Position numbers and translations under genes: made by a program
Notes under the pieces: generated by a model
The model's input: the letters and a program-made list of their open reading frames with translations, nothing else
What the model was told of the DNA's origin: nothing
Database searches by the model: none
From: Bog-159 sp963707465
GTDB lineage: Bacteria; Acidobacteriota; Terriglobia; Bryobacterales; Bryobacteraceae
Direction of reading: 5' to 3'
Length of the DNA stretch: 64,000 nucleotides
Assembly: GCA_963707465.1 (NCBI GenBank)
Contig: CAVPQK010000024.1
Coordinates: 868,001-932,000, forward strand
Shown: piece by piece, positions 27,273-35,046 of the stretch
How positions within the stretch are numbered: the stretch's first letter is position 1
Layout of the letters: every line of letters begins with the position of its first letter

Positions 27273-28484
27273 ATGCGCGAGAGCTACTTGGGCCTGCTGC
27301 TGCTGGCTGCCGCAGTCCGGGTTGGCATCGCGCAGCCCATCGTCATCCGGACCACCACACTGTTCGACGGCAGCGGACGCGTGCTCCGGAACCGCCAGAT
27401 CACCATTGAAAATGGGCGCATCGCGCGCATCGGTCCCGTCCGGGACAAACCGGCGATCGACCTCAGCGGTCTCACCGTCATGCCGGGCTGGATCGACACG
27501 CACGTCCACCCCACTTGGTTCTTCAACAAGGACGACCGTTTGGAACTGGACGGTCCGGAAGCCAAATCGACGCCGCAAGAGGCCGCGCTGTATGCGGAGG
27601 CCAATCTGTATGCCACGTTGATGGGCGGCTTCACCACGCTGCAGAGTGTCGGGGCGCGGCTGGACGGCGACCTCCGCGATCTGATCGCGCGCGACAGGCT
27701 GCCGGGGCCGCGCCTGCTCACCTCACTGGCGCAGATCACGGAGAAGAGCGGCGATCCGGAGCAGATCCGGGCGTTAGTGGATAAGCTGAAGGCGGACGGC
27801 GCGGACCTCTTCAAGCTGTTCGCCACGGCCAGCATCCGGGACGGCGGCAAGATGACCATGACCGCCGCTCAGATCGAGGCCACGTGCGGCGAGGCGCGCA
27901 AGGTGGGGCTGCGCACGTTGGTTCACGCGCACGCTTCGGAAGGGGCGCGGGCGGCCATCTTGGCCGGTTGCACCTCGATCGAGCATGGCACGTTCCTGGA
28001 CGATGCCACTTTGGAGTTGATGGCGGCGCGGGGCGTGTACTTCGATCCGAATTTCCTGGTGCTGCACAACTACCTGGACAACAAAGCGAAATTTCTGGGC
28101 ATCGGCAATTACAACGAGCAGGGGTTCGCCTACATGGAGAAAGCGCTGCCGCTGGTGGCCGATGTGCTGCGCCGCGCGCGGAAGGCGCATGTGAAAGTGG
28201 TGCTGGGCACCGATGCGGTGGCCGGCGCGCATGGACGGAACGCCGAAGAATTCATCTACCGCGTGCGGGACGGCGGCGATAGCCCCATGGATGCCTTGCT
28301 GAGCGGAACGTCGCTGGCCGCGGAGTCGTTGGGAATGGCGGACCGGATCGGATCGGTGGCGGAGGGGAAGGAGGCGGATCTGATAGCCGTGGACGGCAAC
28401 CCGCTCGACGACATCACCGCGGTCCGGCGAGTGGTGTTCGTCATGAAGCATGGAAGGGTATACAAGGACCGTACCCACCGATGA
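27273..28484 (+). CDS. Exported amidohydrolase (imidazolonepropionase-like)
   Basis: A 403-residue metal-dependent hydrolase with a signal peptide (about 1-20). The metal ligands are in IDTHVHP (HxH), KLFATAS, LVHAHAS, IEHGTFL and GTDAVAG. The small beta domain at both ends (ENGRIARIGP and KEADLIAVDGNPL) is typical. Exported members usually cleave C-terminal amino acids from dipeptides or degrade cyclic amides. Substrate unknown. It is coupled to the upstream exported-protein gene and followed by a POTRA/HEAT protein after 24 bp. Confidence 0.92.
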   Translation: MRESYLGLLLLAAAVRVGIAQPIVIRTTTLFDGSGRVLRNRQITIENGRIARIGPVRDKPAIDLSGLTVMPGWIDTHVHPTWFFNKDDRLELDGPEAKSTPQEAALYAEANLYATLMGGFTTLQSVGARLDGDLRDLIARDRLPGPRLLTSLAQITEKSGDPEQIRALVDKLKADGADLFKLFATASIRDGGKMTMTAAQIEATCGEARKVGLRTLVHAHASEGARAAILAGCTSIEHGTFLDDATLELMAARGVYFDPNFLVLHNYLDNKAKFLGIGNYNEQGFAYMEKALPLVADVLRRARKAHVKVVLGTDAVAGAHGRNAEEFIYRVRDGGDSPMDALLSGTSLAAESLGMADRIGSVAEGKEADLIAVDGNPLDDITAVRRVVFVMKHGRVYKDRTHR

Positions 28485-28508
28485 TTGCCGTTACGTCACA
28501 ATAGGTCT

Positions 28509-29546
28509 GTGAAGTTCCTCTGCCTATCCCTAGCCGCTGCCGCCCTGCTCTCGGCCCAGGCGCCGCACGTCGACGACATCGAATTCTACGGCTTGCATAA
28601 GCTGCCGGAACAGAAGCTGCTGCACGCGCTGCGGCTGAAGCCGGGCGATCCGCTTCCGCCCTCCAAGGGCGGCCTGGAGGACGATCTGGAGCAGATTCCG
28701 GGCGTGGTGCTGGCGCATCTGGAGGCCGTGTGCTGCGATCAGGGCAAGACCACCCTGTTCATCGGCATCGAGGAAAAGGGCGCGCCGCACCTGGCGTTTC
28801 GCAGCGCGCCGGCGGGCGCCGCGGTATTGCCCGACGACGTGACGGGCAACTATCACAAGTTTCTGAACGCCGTGCGGGACGCGGGGCACCGCGGCAGCAC
28901 TGCCGAAGACCTGACGAACGGCCACTCGTTGATGGCCGATCCGGATGCGCGGGAATTCCAATTCGGGTTCGCTGATTTTGCCACGCTGCACGTGCCGCTG
29001 CTGCGCGATGTGCTGCGCGATTCCGACGATGCCGAGCAGCGCGCCATCGCCGCCATCGTGATTGGGTATGCGCCGACTAAGAAGGACGTGCTGAACGATC
29101 TGGTATACGCGTTGCAAGATCCGGACGAGGCGGTGCGGGCGAACGCGCTGCGGTCGCTCAACGCTTTCGCCGTGCTGGCGCGTCTGCAGCCGCAAGCGGG
29201 ACTGCGGGTGCCGGCCACCTGGTTCGTCGAAATGCTCAATTCGATTGTGCTGAGCGACCGGACCCGGGCCGCCGACGCGCTGGTTACGCTCACCGACCAG
29301 GATGCCGCCGCCGCGCTCGATCAGATCCGCGACCGCGCGCTCGATTCGGTGGTGGAGATGGCGCAGTGGAGGAATCTGCGATACGCGCTGCCGGCGTTCC
29401 TATTGGTCGGGCGGCTGGCGGGCATGAACGAGCAGGAGATTCAAAAGGCCTGGACCAGCGGCGACCGGCAGCCGGCGATCGGGCTGGCACTGGGAACCCG
29501 GGCGAAGAAGAAGCCGGGGATGGGCCCGGCGAACAAGATTGAGTAG
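28509..29546 (+). CDS. Exported protein with POTRA-like and HEAT-like regions
   Basis: A 345-residue protein from GTG 28509, giving a signal peptide (VKFLCLSLAAAALLSAQ). Residues about 20-95 resemble a POTRA domain (VDDIEFYGLHKLPEQKLLHAL, as in outer-membrane assembly proteins; shown here in part: IEFYGLHKLPEQ). Residues about 150-300 contain HEAT-like helical repeats (DPDEAVRANALRSL). The tail is basic. The combination suggests a periplasmic scaffold. It is in the same direction as the amidohydrolase gene and probably co-transcribed. Domain calls are by pattern only. Confidence 0.7.
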   Translation: MKFLCLSLAAAALLSAQAPHVDDIEFYGLHKLPEQKLLHALRLKPGDPLPPSKGGLEDDLEQIPGVVLAHLEAVCCDQGKTTLFIGIEEKGAPHLAFRSAPAGAAVLPDDVTGNYHKFLNAVRDAGHRGSTAEDLTNGHSLMADPDAREFQFGFADFATLHVPLLRDVLRDSDDAEQRAIAAIVIGYAPTKKDVLNDLVYALQDPDEAVRANALRSLNAFAVLARLQPQAGLRVPATWFVEMLNSIVLSDRTRAADALVTLTDQDAAAALDQIRDRALDSVVEMAQWRNLRYALPAFLLVGRLAGMNEQEIQKAWTSGDRQPAIGLALGTRAKKKPGMGPANKIE

Positions 29547-29725
29547 TCGGCCAGTGAGACTCTCGACTCCGAAGTTGGGAGGATATGGTAGAATTCGAAG
29601 TGCCGACTTCCGTTTCTGTTTTGATAGATCCGTTACGGCTTGAAGAGCTGTAACGAAAAAGTCGGGAGTTGCGTCGAAGGCTGTGAGCAGCCCTCTACGC
29701 CTATGCGGAGGCGCCTGGGGACACG

Positions 29726-30733
29726 ATGTCTGAGAAAATGGAGAACACCCCGTCACCGGAAGACCATAACGGGCGGCAGTACGATCCAAGCGAGCATCTG
29801 GACCATCTCCTCGCGCCGGATGTAGAAACGCCTTGGTTTAAGTCGTTAATCGAGAGCGTTCGGGAAATCATTAAACCCACGCCCCTCCCGCCGCTGGAGG
29901 TTACCTCCAAACCTGTCGCGGTGAAGGATATCTGGGGCCAGTACGGACAGAAGAAGGAGTCCGGGGTCTACTCGCTGGCGATCCATGTGACCGTCATCGT
30001 CCTGCTGTTCACCTTGGCATCGAGTAAAGCTGTCCAGCAAGCGGCCAAATCGGTTACGGCTCTGATTGCTCCGGTCGATTTGGATGCGTATAAGCCGAAA
30101 CCCGGGCCGCAGAAGGCATCCGGCGGGGGCGGTGGCGGCGGGGCGCGCGATCCGCTGCCGGCTTCCAAAGGCAGGCTGCCTAAGATTTCACCGCGCCAGT
30201 TTACGCCCCCCAGGGTGGACCCGGTGCAGGCCAAGCTGATGATGGACCCCAGCATTATTGCTCCGCCGGATGTAAACATACCGAATGTGAACATGCCCCA
30301 ATATGGGGATCCGCTGGCCAAGATCGGGCCGCCTTCGAATGGCCCAGGCTCCGGCGGTGGCATCGGGTCGGGCTCCGGCGGTGGGGTCGGCTCGGGCAAG
30401 GGCGCCGGATTTGGTCCAGGCGAAGGCGGTGGTTTTGGCGGCGGCGCATTCCATGTAGGCGGCGGCGTTTCGAACCCCGTTAAGCTGTACGGGCCCGAAC
30501 CGGAGTACTCCGAAGAAGCGCGCAAAGCGAAGTATCAGGGCACCGTGGTGCTGAACGGGGTAGTGGATCCCTCGGGCCGGACGCGCGACCTGAAAGTGAT
30601 TCGCAGCCTGGGACTCGGGTTGGATGAGAAAGCCATCGAGGCCGTGGAAAAGTGGAAGTTCCGCCCCGGCTATAAGGATGGCAAACCGGTCCCGGTGTAC
30701 GTCTCGATCGAAGTGAATTTCCGGCTGTTATAG
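29726..30733 (+). CDS. TonB family protein
   Basis: A 335-residue energy-transducer-like protein. A cytoplasmic N-terminus (1-80) precedes a membrane helix (about 85-105, YSLAIHVTVIVLLFTLASS), a Pro/Gly-rich linker with repeats such as GSGSGGGVGSG, and a C-terminal TonB domain (VKLYGPEPEYSEEARKAKYQ as start, shown in full only here; then GTVVLNGVVDPSGRT, KWKFRPGYKDGKPV). Its membrane helix is internal, unlike a classical TonB. It should pass proton-motive energy to outer-membrane receptors together with ExbB/ExbD, which are encoded at 38893-40661. Confidence 0.9.
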   Translation: MSEKMENTPSPEDHNGRQYDPSEHLDHLLAPDVETPWFKSLIESVREIIKPTPLPPLEVTSKPVAVKDIWGQYGQKKESGVYSLAIHVTVIVLLFTLASSKAVQQAAKSVTALIAPVDLDAYKPKPGPQKASGGGGGGGARDPLPASKGRLPKISPRQFTPPRVDPVQAKLMMDPSIIAPPDVNIPNVNMPQYGDPLAKIGPPSNGPGSGGGIGSGSGGGVGSGKGAGFGPGEGGGFGGGAFHVGGGVSNPVKLYGPEPEYSEEARKAKYQGTVVLNGVVDPSGRTRDLKVIRSLGLGLDEKAIEAVEKWKFRPGYKDGKPVPVYVSIEVNFRLL

Positions 30734-30743
30734 GCGCCGGTCG

Positions 30744-31103
30744 CTACTGTTTGGCGCCGGTCCAGGTGCCCTCGCCCAAGTCGCCAATCTCGACTTTCCC
30801 CTTCATCTTTTTGTCGCTCTCGATGGTGCCGGTGTAGTGCGCCACGCCGCTTTGCCCGGAGTAGTTGAAATCGAATTTGAAATCGATCTGGTCGCCTTTC
30901 ACGGTTCCGGTCACATCGGCTTTGCCCAACAGGCCGCTGTACGAGCCGGTGAGTTTCTCGCCATCCTGCTTGAAGACGAAGGAGGGGCTGCCGCTTCCGG
31001 CGGCGGTGTCCACGGTGAATTCCCAGTTGCCGGAGATATCGTGGGCCAGGAGTGGCGCGCACGCGAGGCCGGCCAGGAGGATGATCAGCAGTAATCTCGA
31101 CAT
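30744..31103 (-). CDS. Small exported protein, lipocalin-like pattern
   Basis: A 119-residue protein with a signal peptide (MSRLLLIILLAGLACAPLLA) and a strand-rich mature domain (GNWEFTVDT, LTGSYSGLLGKA, GTVKGDQIDFKF, HYTGTIESDKKMKG). The pattern matches the small secreted proteins often seen in Acidobacteria. Function unknown. It is convergent with the TonB gene and lies downstream of the OmpA gene on the same strand, separated from it by a strong terminator-like palindrome. Confidence 0.75.
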   Translation of the reverse strand: MSRLLLIILLAGLACAPLLAHDISGNWEFTVDTAAGSGSPSFVFKQDGEKLTGSYSGLLGKADVTGTVKGDQIDFKFDFNYSGQSGVAHYTGTIESDKKMKGKVEIGDLGEGTWTGAKQ

Positions 31104-31127
31104 GCCGTAGAGGATAGCATAAAAGGG

Positions 31128-31155
31128 AAGGACAGGCCGGAGCCGGCCTGTCCTT
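31128..31155 (-). terminator. Rho-independent terminator-like palindrome
   Basis: Perfect 13-bp arms AAGGACAGGCCGG and CCGGCCTGTCCTT are separated by 2 nt. On the minus strand the hairpin is followed by CCCTTTTA. It lies behind the OmpA gene and before the small exported-protein gene. Confidence 0.7.
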
Positions 31156-31168
31156 ATCTTTGGAACAA

Positions 31169-31209
31169 GGCGGCGTGAGACGCCGCCGCAGGCTGAGAGC
31201 CTGGCCCAC
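31169..31209. repeat. Paired-hairpin intergenic repeat, copy after OmpA gene
   Basis: GGCGGCGTGAGACGCCGCC then GCAGGCTGAGAGCCTGGCCCAC, abutting the stop of the OmpA gene. Confidence 0.75.
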
Positions 31210-32775
31210 TTACTGACCGCTGGCATTGCCTCCCAGCGCGCCGATGGCATCACCGGACACCACCAGTTCCACGCGGCGATTCTGCTGCCGTCCGGCGGCT
31301 GTGTCGTTGGACGCCACCGGATCGGATTTGCCCAAACCGATGGCGCTGATGCTGGCGACGGGCACTCCCTGTTCCGCCAGGAAGTCGCGCACGGCGTCGG
31401 CACGGTTCTGCGACAGCCGCAGGTTGTAATCGTCGCCGCCGACGCTATCGGTGTGGCCTTCCAGTTGGAGCTTCAGGCCGGGATAAGCGAGCAGAATGCC
31501 CGACAGCTTGGCGATCTTCTCCCGCGCGCCGGGTTTCAGCGTGTACTGGTTGAAATCGAACAGCACGTCGTTGATATTCACGATCAGGCCGCGGGCCGTC
31601 TCCCGGGTTTCCAGGACGGCGTTCAACTGCTGCCTCAACCGTTCGCGCAGTTGGGCCCTTTCACTCTCCGCCTGCTGGCGCTGGGCGTCGGCTTGGGCGG
31701 CAGCCTGGCGGGCGCGGTCGGCGTCGGCCTGGGCTTGTTGCTGCTGTTCGAGAGCGGCGGCGCGGGCGGCGTCGGCAGCCGCTTTATCCTGCGCGGCCTG
31801 GGCGGCAGCCTGCGCGGCTTGCGCGGCCTGGGCCTGGGCATCGCGTTGCGCTTGTTCGGCGGCGGCTTGCTGTGCCTGGGCCGCCTGTGCGTCAGCCTGC
31901 GCCTGCGCGGTGACCGCGCGCTGATGCTCCTGCTGCTCTTCCTCCATCCTCTTGTAGGTAATGAGGCGCGCATCTTCCGCCATCTGCGCCGCTTCGCGCG
32001 CATTCGTCTCGACCGGCTTGCCGCCGTGACTGCTCATGAAGCCCTCGGCATTTTGCAGGGCGATCACGGCCTTCTGAAACGTGTCGGGGGCATATCGATC
32101 CGCGCCCGCGAGGCGCGCGAGTTCGACCGCGTTCTCGGCCTCGGCCAGTTGCAGCGGACCCTTCGGGTTGATCCGCACTGGCTGATATGCCGCGCGGTTC
32201 AGCACGTACTGACCGCGCTTCAGCAATTCGTACTTGGCTTCCACCCGCTCGATGGTGCCGGTGGTATCGTCGCGCACGAAATTCTCCATCACCACGACGT
32301 CGCTTGGCTGGGTGACGGCGAAGTAGGGTTCGGCAGTCACAATCAGACCAAACACCTGCAAGGAGCTGGCGGCCAGCAGGCTGCTGTGATCGCCGCTCAA
32401 CGCGAGCTCACCCAGATTCTGGGCGCGGCCTTCCGGCGTGATGGCCCACAGGACATAGGTGAGGTACTCGGGGCCGAATTGGTTGGCGGGTGTGAGGTGG
32501 TCCACATGGACGTCGATCTTCGTGGAGCCCATCTGGCTGTCGACCCGGGCTTCTCCGCGCGCCGGCGGCATCAATTCGGTGCCGCGAAAATCGATATGGG
32601 TGGTTCCGCTGCGGTGATGGTAATTGATCGCACTAACCGAGCGGGCAACGACGGTGACGCGGAATATGGGCATAGGCTGGCCGGTGTCGGCCGGGCTCAG
32701 CGCCTGCTGCTGGGTTGGGTTGGGCGCCTGCGCGAATGCCGCCAGGGCCACAAAGATGAATGCTGTGGCTTTCAT
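31210..32775 (-). CDS. OmpA-family protein with long Ala/Gln-rich coiled coil
   Basis: A 521-residue envelope protein. It has a signal peptide (MKATAFIFVALAAFAQ), an N-terminal beta-rich domain (about 30-210), a long Ala/Gln/Asp-rich coiled coil (about 250-390) and a C-terminal OmpA peptidoglycan-binding domain (about 400-510; LFDFNQYTLKPGAREKIAKL shown in part as FDFNQYTLKPGA, LEGHTDSVGGDDYNLRLS and RRVELVV). It should tether the envelope to peptidoglycan. The start at 32775 gives the signal peptide; the open frame further upstream crosses a repeat and is not coding. Confidence 0.9.
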   Translation of the reverse strand: MKATAFIFVALAAFAQAPNPTQQQALSPADTGQPMPIFRVTVVARSVSAINYHHRSGTTHIDFRGTELMPPARGEARVDSQMGSTKIDVHVDHLTPANQFGPEYLTYVLWAITPEGRAQNLGELALSGDHSSLLAASSLQVFGLIVTAEPYFAVTQPSDVVVMENFVRDDTTGTIERVEAKYELLKRGQYVLNRAAYQPVRINPKGPLQLAEAENAVELARLAGADRYAPDTFQKAVIALQNAEGFMSSHGGKPVETNAREAAQMAEDARLITYKRMEEEQQEHQRAVTAQAQADAQAAQAQQAAAEQAQRDAQAQAAQAAQAAAQAAQDKAAADAARAAALEQQQQAQADADRARQAAAQADAQRQQAESERAQLRERLRQQLNAVLETRETARGLIVNINDVLFDFNQYTLKPGAREKIAKLSGILLAYPGLKLQLEGHTDSVGGDDYNLRLSQNRADAVRDFLAEQGVPVASISAIGLGKSDPVASNDTAAGRQQNRRVELVVSGDAIGALGGNASGQ

Positions 32776-32850
32776 GACTTTTTGTTTCAAACCTCCAAGC
32801 ATGAGGGAGCAATCGGGGTGCCTCTGTATGGGCGAGTACACGGCCAGAAA

Positions 32851-32890
32851 GCGGCCTGAGAGGCCGCCGCAGGCCGAGGGCCTGCCCCAC
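32851..32890. repeat. Paired-hairpin intergenic repeat, copy before tgt
   Basis: GCGGCCTGAGAGGCCGC then GCAGGCCGAGGGCCTGCCCCAC. It lies between the divergent OmpA and tgt genes. Confidence 0.75.
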
Positions 32891-32943
32891 AATTTATGTC
32901 GCGTGCCACGAGGCAGGCGCCGGGAATCGTGTAGACTGAATTC

Positions 32944-34077
32944 ACGTTCCCTTTCGAAATCCAGGCCGAGTGCCCGGTCACCCGCGCGCGGGCCGGCTTA
33001 CTGCATACTCCCCACGGCGTCGTCGAAACTCCCGTGTTCATGCCGGTCGGGACGCAAGCGACGGTGAAGGGCCTGGCGCCGCGCGAGCTGGCCGGCGACC
33101 TGGACGTCCGCATCCTGCTGGCGAACACGTATCATTTGTATCTGCGGCCCGGCCCGGATCTCATCCGCGCGATGGGCGGGCTGCACCGTTTCATGTCGTG
33201 GCCGCGCGCCATCCTGACCGATTCCGGCGGATTCCAGGTGTTCAGCCTCAGCGGGCTGCGCAAGATCACCGCCGAGGGGGTGGTCTTTCAATCTCACCTG
33301 AACGGCGACACGCACACGTTCACGCCCGAATCCACCGTGGAAACGCAACTGGCGTTTGGCAGCGACATCCTGATGGTTCTGGACGAGTGCCCCGATTATC
33401 CCGTCAGCCACGAATACGCGCGCACGGCCATGCAGCGCACGGTCGGCTGGGCGCGCACTGCCTACGCGTATTTTGAGAAGCGCCGCGCCGAGCTGCCCAC
33501 GCGCCACGCGCTGTTTCCCATCGTGCAAGGCTCCATGTACGCGGACCTGCGGCGCGAGTGCGCCAGCCAATTGGTGGAACTCGGGGCGGACGGGTACGCC
33601 ATCGGCGGGCTATCGGTGGGCGAGCCGCGTCCCTTGAGCCTGGAAATGGTGGAGATCGCGGAGGGCCTGCTGCCGCGCGCCCGGCCGCGCTACGCCATGG
33701 GCGTGGGCATGCCGGAAGAACTGCCCGAATACGTGGCGCGCGGGGTGGACATGATGGATTGCGTGCTGCCTTCCCGGAATGCGCGCAACGGCTGCCTGTT
33801 CACTTCGCAGGGGACCGTGCGCATCAAGCAGGCGCGCTACAAGGACGATGCCCGGCCGCTCGATCCGGGGTGCGGGTGCTATACCTGTGCCAGTTTCTCC
33901 CGAGCCTATCTCCGGCATCTTTTTCAGGCTGGAGAGATTCTGTACGCGGCACTGGCTACGCTGCACAATGTCAAGCGCTACCTGGACATCATGCGTGAGA
34001 TCAGGCAGGCGATTCTATCGGGTGGCTATCCCGAATATTTGCGAAACGCGCGATCCGCGCCGGTTGAAATCGGGTAG
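32944..34077 (+). CDS. tgt: Queuine tRNA-ribosyltransferase (tRNA-guanine transglycosylase)
   Basis: A TIM-barrel enzyme that exchanges guanine-34 for a queuine precursor in tRNAs for Asn, Asp, His and Tyr. Signatures are VETPVFMPVGTQ, TDSGGFQVFSL, the catalytic Asp in GVDMMDCVLPSR, and zinc ligands in CGCYTC followed by a His. Family-like sequence starts at about PFEIQAE (32950), yet no ATG/GTG/TTG precedes it in frame: a TAG stands at 32932 and the first usual start is GTG 33034, which would remove a conserved strand. ACG at 32944 or a base error are options. A second copy of its last 100 bp lies at 34590. The usual downstream order yajC-secD-secF is kept. Confidence 0.9.
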   Translation, partial: TFPFEIQAECPVTRARAGLLHTPHGVVETPVFMPVGTQATVKGLAPRELAGDLDVRILLANTYHLYLRPGPDLIRAMGGLHRFMSWPRAILTDSGGFQVFSLSGLRKITAEGVVFQSHLNGDTHTFTPESTVETQLAFGSDILMVLDECPDYPVSHEYARTAMQRTVGWARTAYAYFEKRRAELPTRHALFPIVQGSMYADLRRECASQLVELGADGYAIGGLSVGEPRPLSLEMVEIAEGLLPRARPRYAMGVGMPEELPEYVARGVDMMDCVLPSRNARNGCLFTSQGTVRIKQARYKDDARPLDPGCGCYTCASFSRAYLRHLFQAGEILYAALATLHNVKRYLDIMREIRQAILSGGYPEYLRNARSAPVEIG

Positions 34078-34084
34078 TTTCGCC

Positions 34085-34528
34085 TCATGCGGCCGCGCTT
34101 TCTACGAACGGGGCCATTAGCAGCCGCGAGTAGCCGCTGATCTTCACCCAGTAGATGATCCAGCAGATGAAGCCGGCGATGCTCGCGAAGAAGGCGATTC
34201 CTGGGATGATTCCGCAGGGGGCGAGAATACACATCGCCAGGCCAATGTTTTTGCCCGGATGGGCCTCGATGCCTGGCGTGCCCCTGCGATTGAACTCATT
34301 GCGAAGCGAGCGCGAAATCTCGCCGACCAGGATAAAGTTCCAAATCAGGTTGAACAGCGGGATGAGCATTAGCCACACCGAACCCGGGGAAGCCGTCCTC
34401 GATTCGGCGGAGCAGCGTTCCAGTGCCTTCTGCAGCGTAAGGAGGTAGAAGATCGCGGGTACGATCACCATCCCGATTAAGACGATCACGATTATGAGGT
34501 GCCTGGGCTGAAGGAGATCCTCAATCAT
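34085..34528 (-). CDS. Small polytopic membrane protein inserted behind tgt
   Basis: A 147-residue protein with four predicted membrane helices (about 10-30, 47-68, 95-117 and 118-135). The segment WLMLIPLFNLIWNFILVGEI resembles DUF4328-type membrane proteins. It lies on the opposite strand to tgt and yajC and breaks their normal adjacency. The two copies of the tgt 3' end flank it, so it appears to have arrived as part of a short insertion. Function unknown. Confidence 0.75.
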   Translation of the reverse strand: MIEDLLQPRHLIIVIVLIGMVIVPAIFYLLTLQKALERCSAESRTASPGSVWLMLIPLFNLIWNFILVGEISRSLRNEFNRRGTPGIEAHPGKNIGLAMCILAPCGIIPGIAFFASIAGFICWIIYWVKISGYSRLLMAPFVESAAA

Positions 34529-34589
34529 TGATGGAACCTCGTCATGGGGCTATTGTATATCCGATTCCCGCCAGTGGACCTCGCTGCCG

Positions 34590-34692
34590 CCTTGACATCA
34601 CGCGTGAGATCAGACACGCTATACTATCGGGTGGACATCCTGAATATTATTTGCGAACCGCGCGCTCCGCGCCGGTTGAAATCGAGTAGTTT
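34590..34692 (+). pseudogene. Duplicate of the tgt 3' end
   Basis: Matches 33981-34080 with about a dozen substitutions and one 3-bp insertion. It keeps the tgt reading frame and stop (LDITREIRHAILSGGHPEYY... in the copy against LDIMREIRQAILSGGYPEYL... in the gene). It stands directly before yajC, where the end of tgt is expected in other genomes, and so may be the original tgt tail left after an insertion. Confidence 0.8.
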
Positions 34693-34698
34693 GCCAAC

Positions 34699-35010
34699 GT
34701 GTTCCTAAATCTGATTCTCCAATCGACGCCCTCAGGCAGTTCCCTGCTGAGCTTCCTTCCCATTCTTCTCATCTTCGGAATCTTCTACTTTCTCCTGTTC
34801 CTACCCATGCAGCGGCAGAAAAAGAACCAGCAGAAGATGTTGACGTCGCTGCAGAACGGGAACACCGTGCTTACCAGCGGCGGCATAGTCGGGACGATCA
34901 TTTCGATTGGCGATGACGACACGCTGGTGTTGCGGGTGAAACCCGATAACATCAAGCTGCAGGTGGCCCGCAGCGCGGTGTCGAACCTGGTGGGCGAAGG
35001 CAAGAAATAA
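34699..35010 (+). CDS. yajC: Preprotein translocase subunit YajC
   Basis: A 103-residue subunit of the SecDF-YajC complex. One membrane helix (about 18-38, LPILLIFGIFYFLLFLPM) is followed by the cytoplasmic tail with QRQKKNQQKML, LTSGGIVGTI and the usual small beta region. GTG start at 34699 with a TAGTTT box ending 6 nt upstream. The box lies inside the duplicated tgt end, so the insertion may have kept or created the promoter of this operon. Confidence 0.93.
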   Translation: MFLNLILQSTPSGSSLLSFLPILLIFGIFYFLLFLPMQRQKKNQQKMLTSLQNGNTVLTSGGIVGTIISIGDDDTLVLRVKPDNIKLQVARSAVSNLVGEGKK

Positions 35011-35046
35011 ACAGCGGGACAATACCATAGCAAGGCAAGAATCTTC

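Noticed and set aside
31453..32859. Long plus-strand open frame opposite the OmpA gene
   Set aside because: Antisense shadow of the Ala/Gln-rich coiled coil; no ribosome site or known domain.
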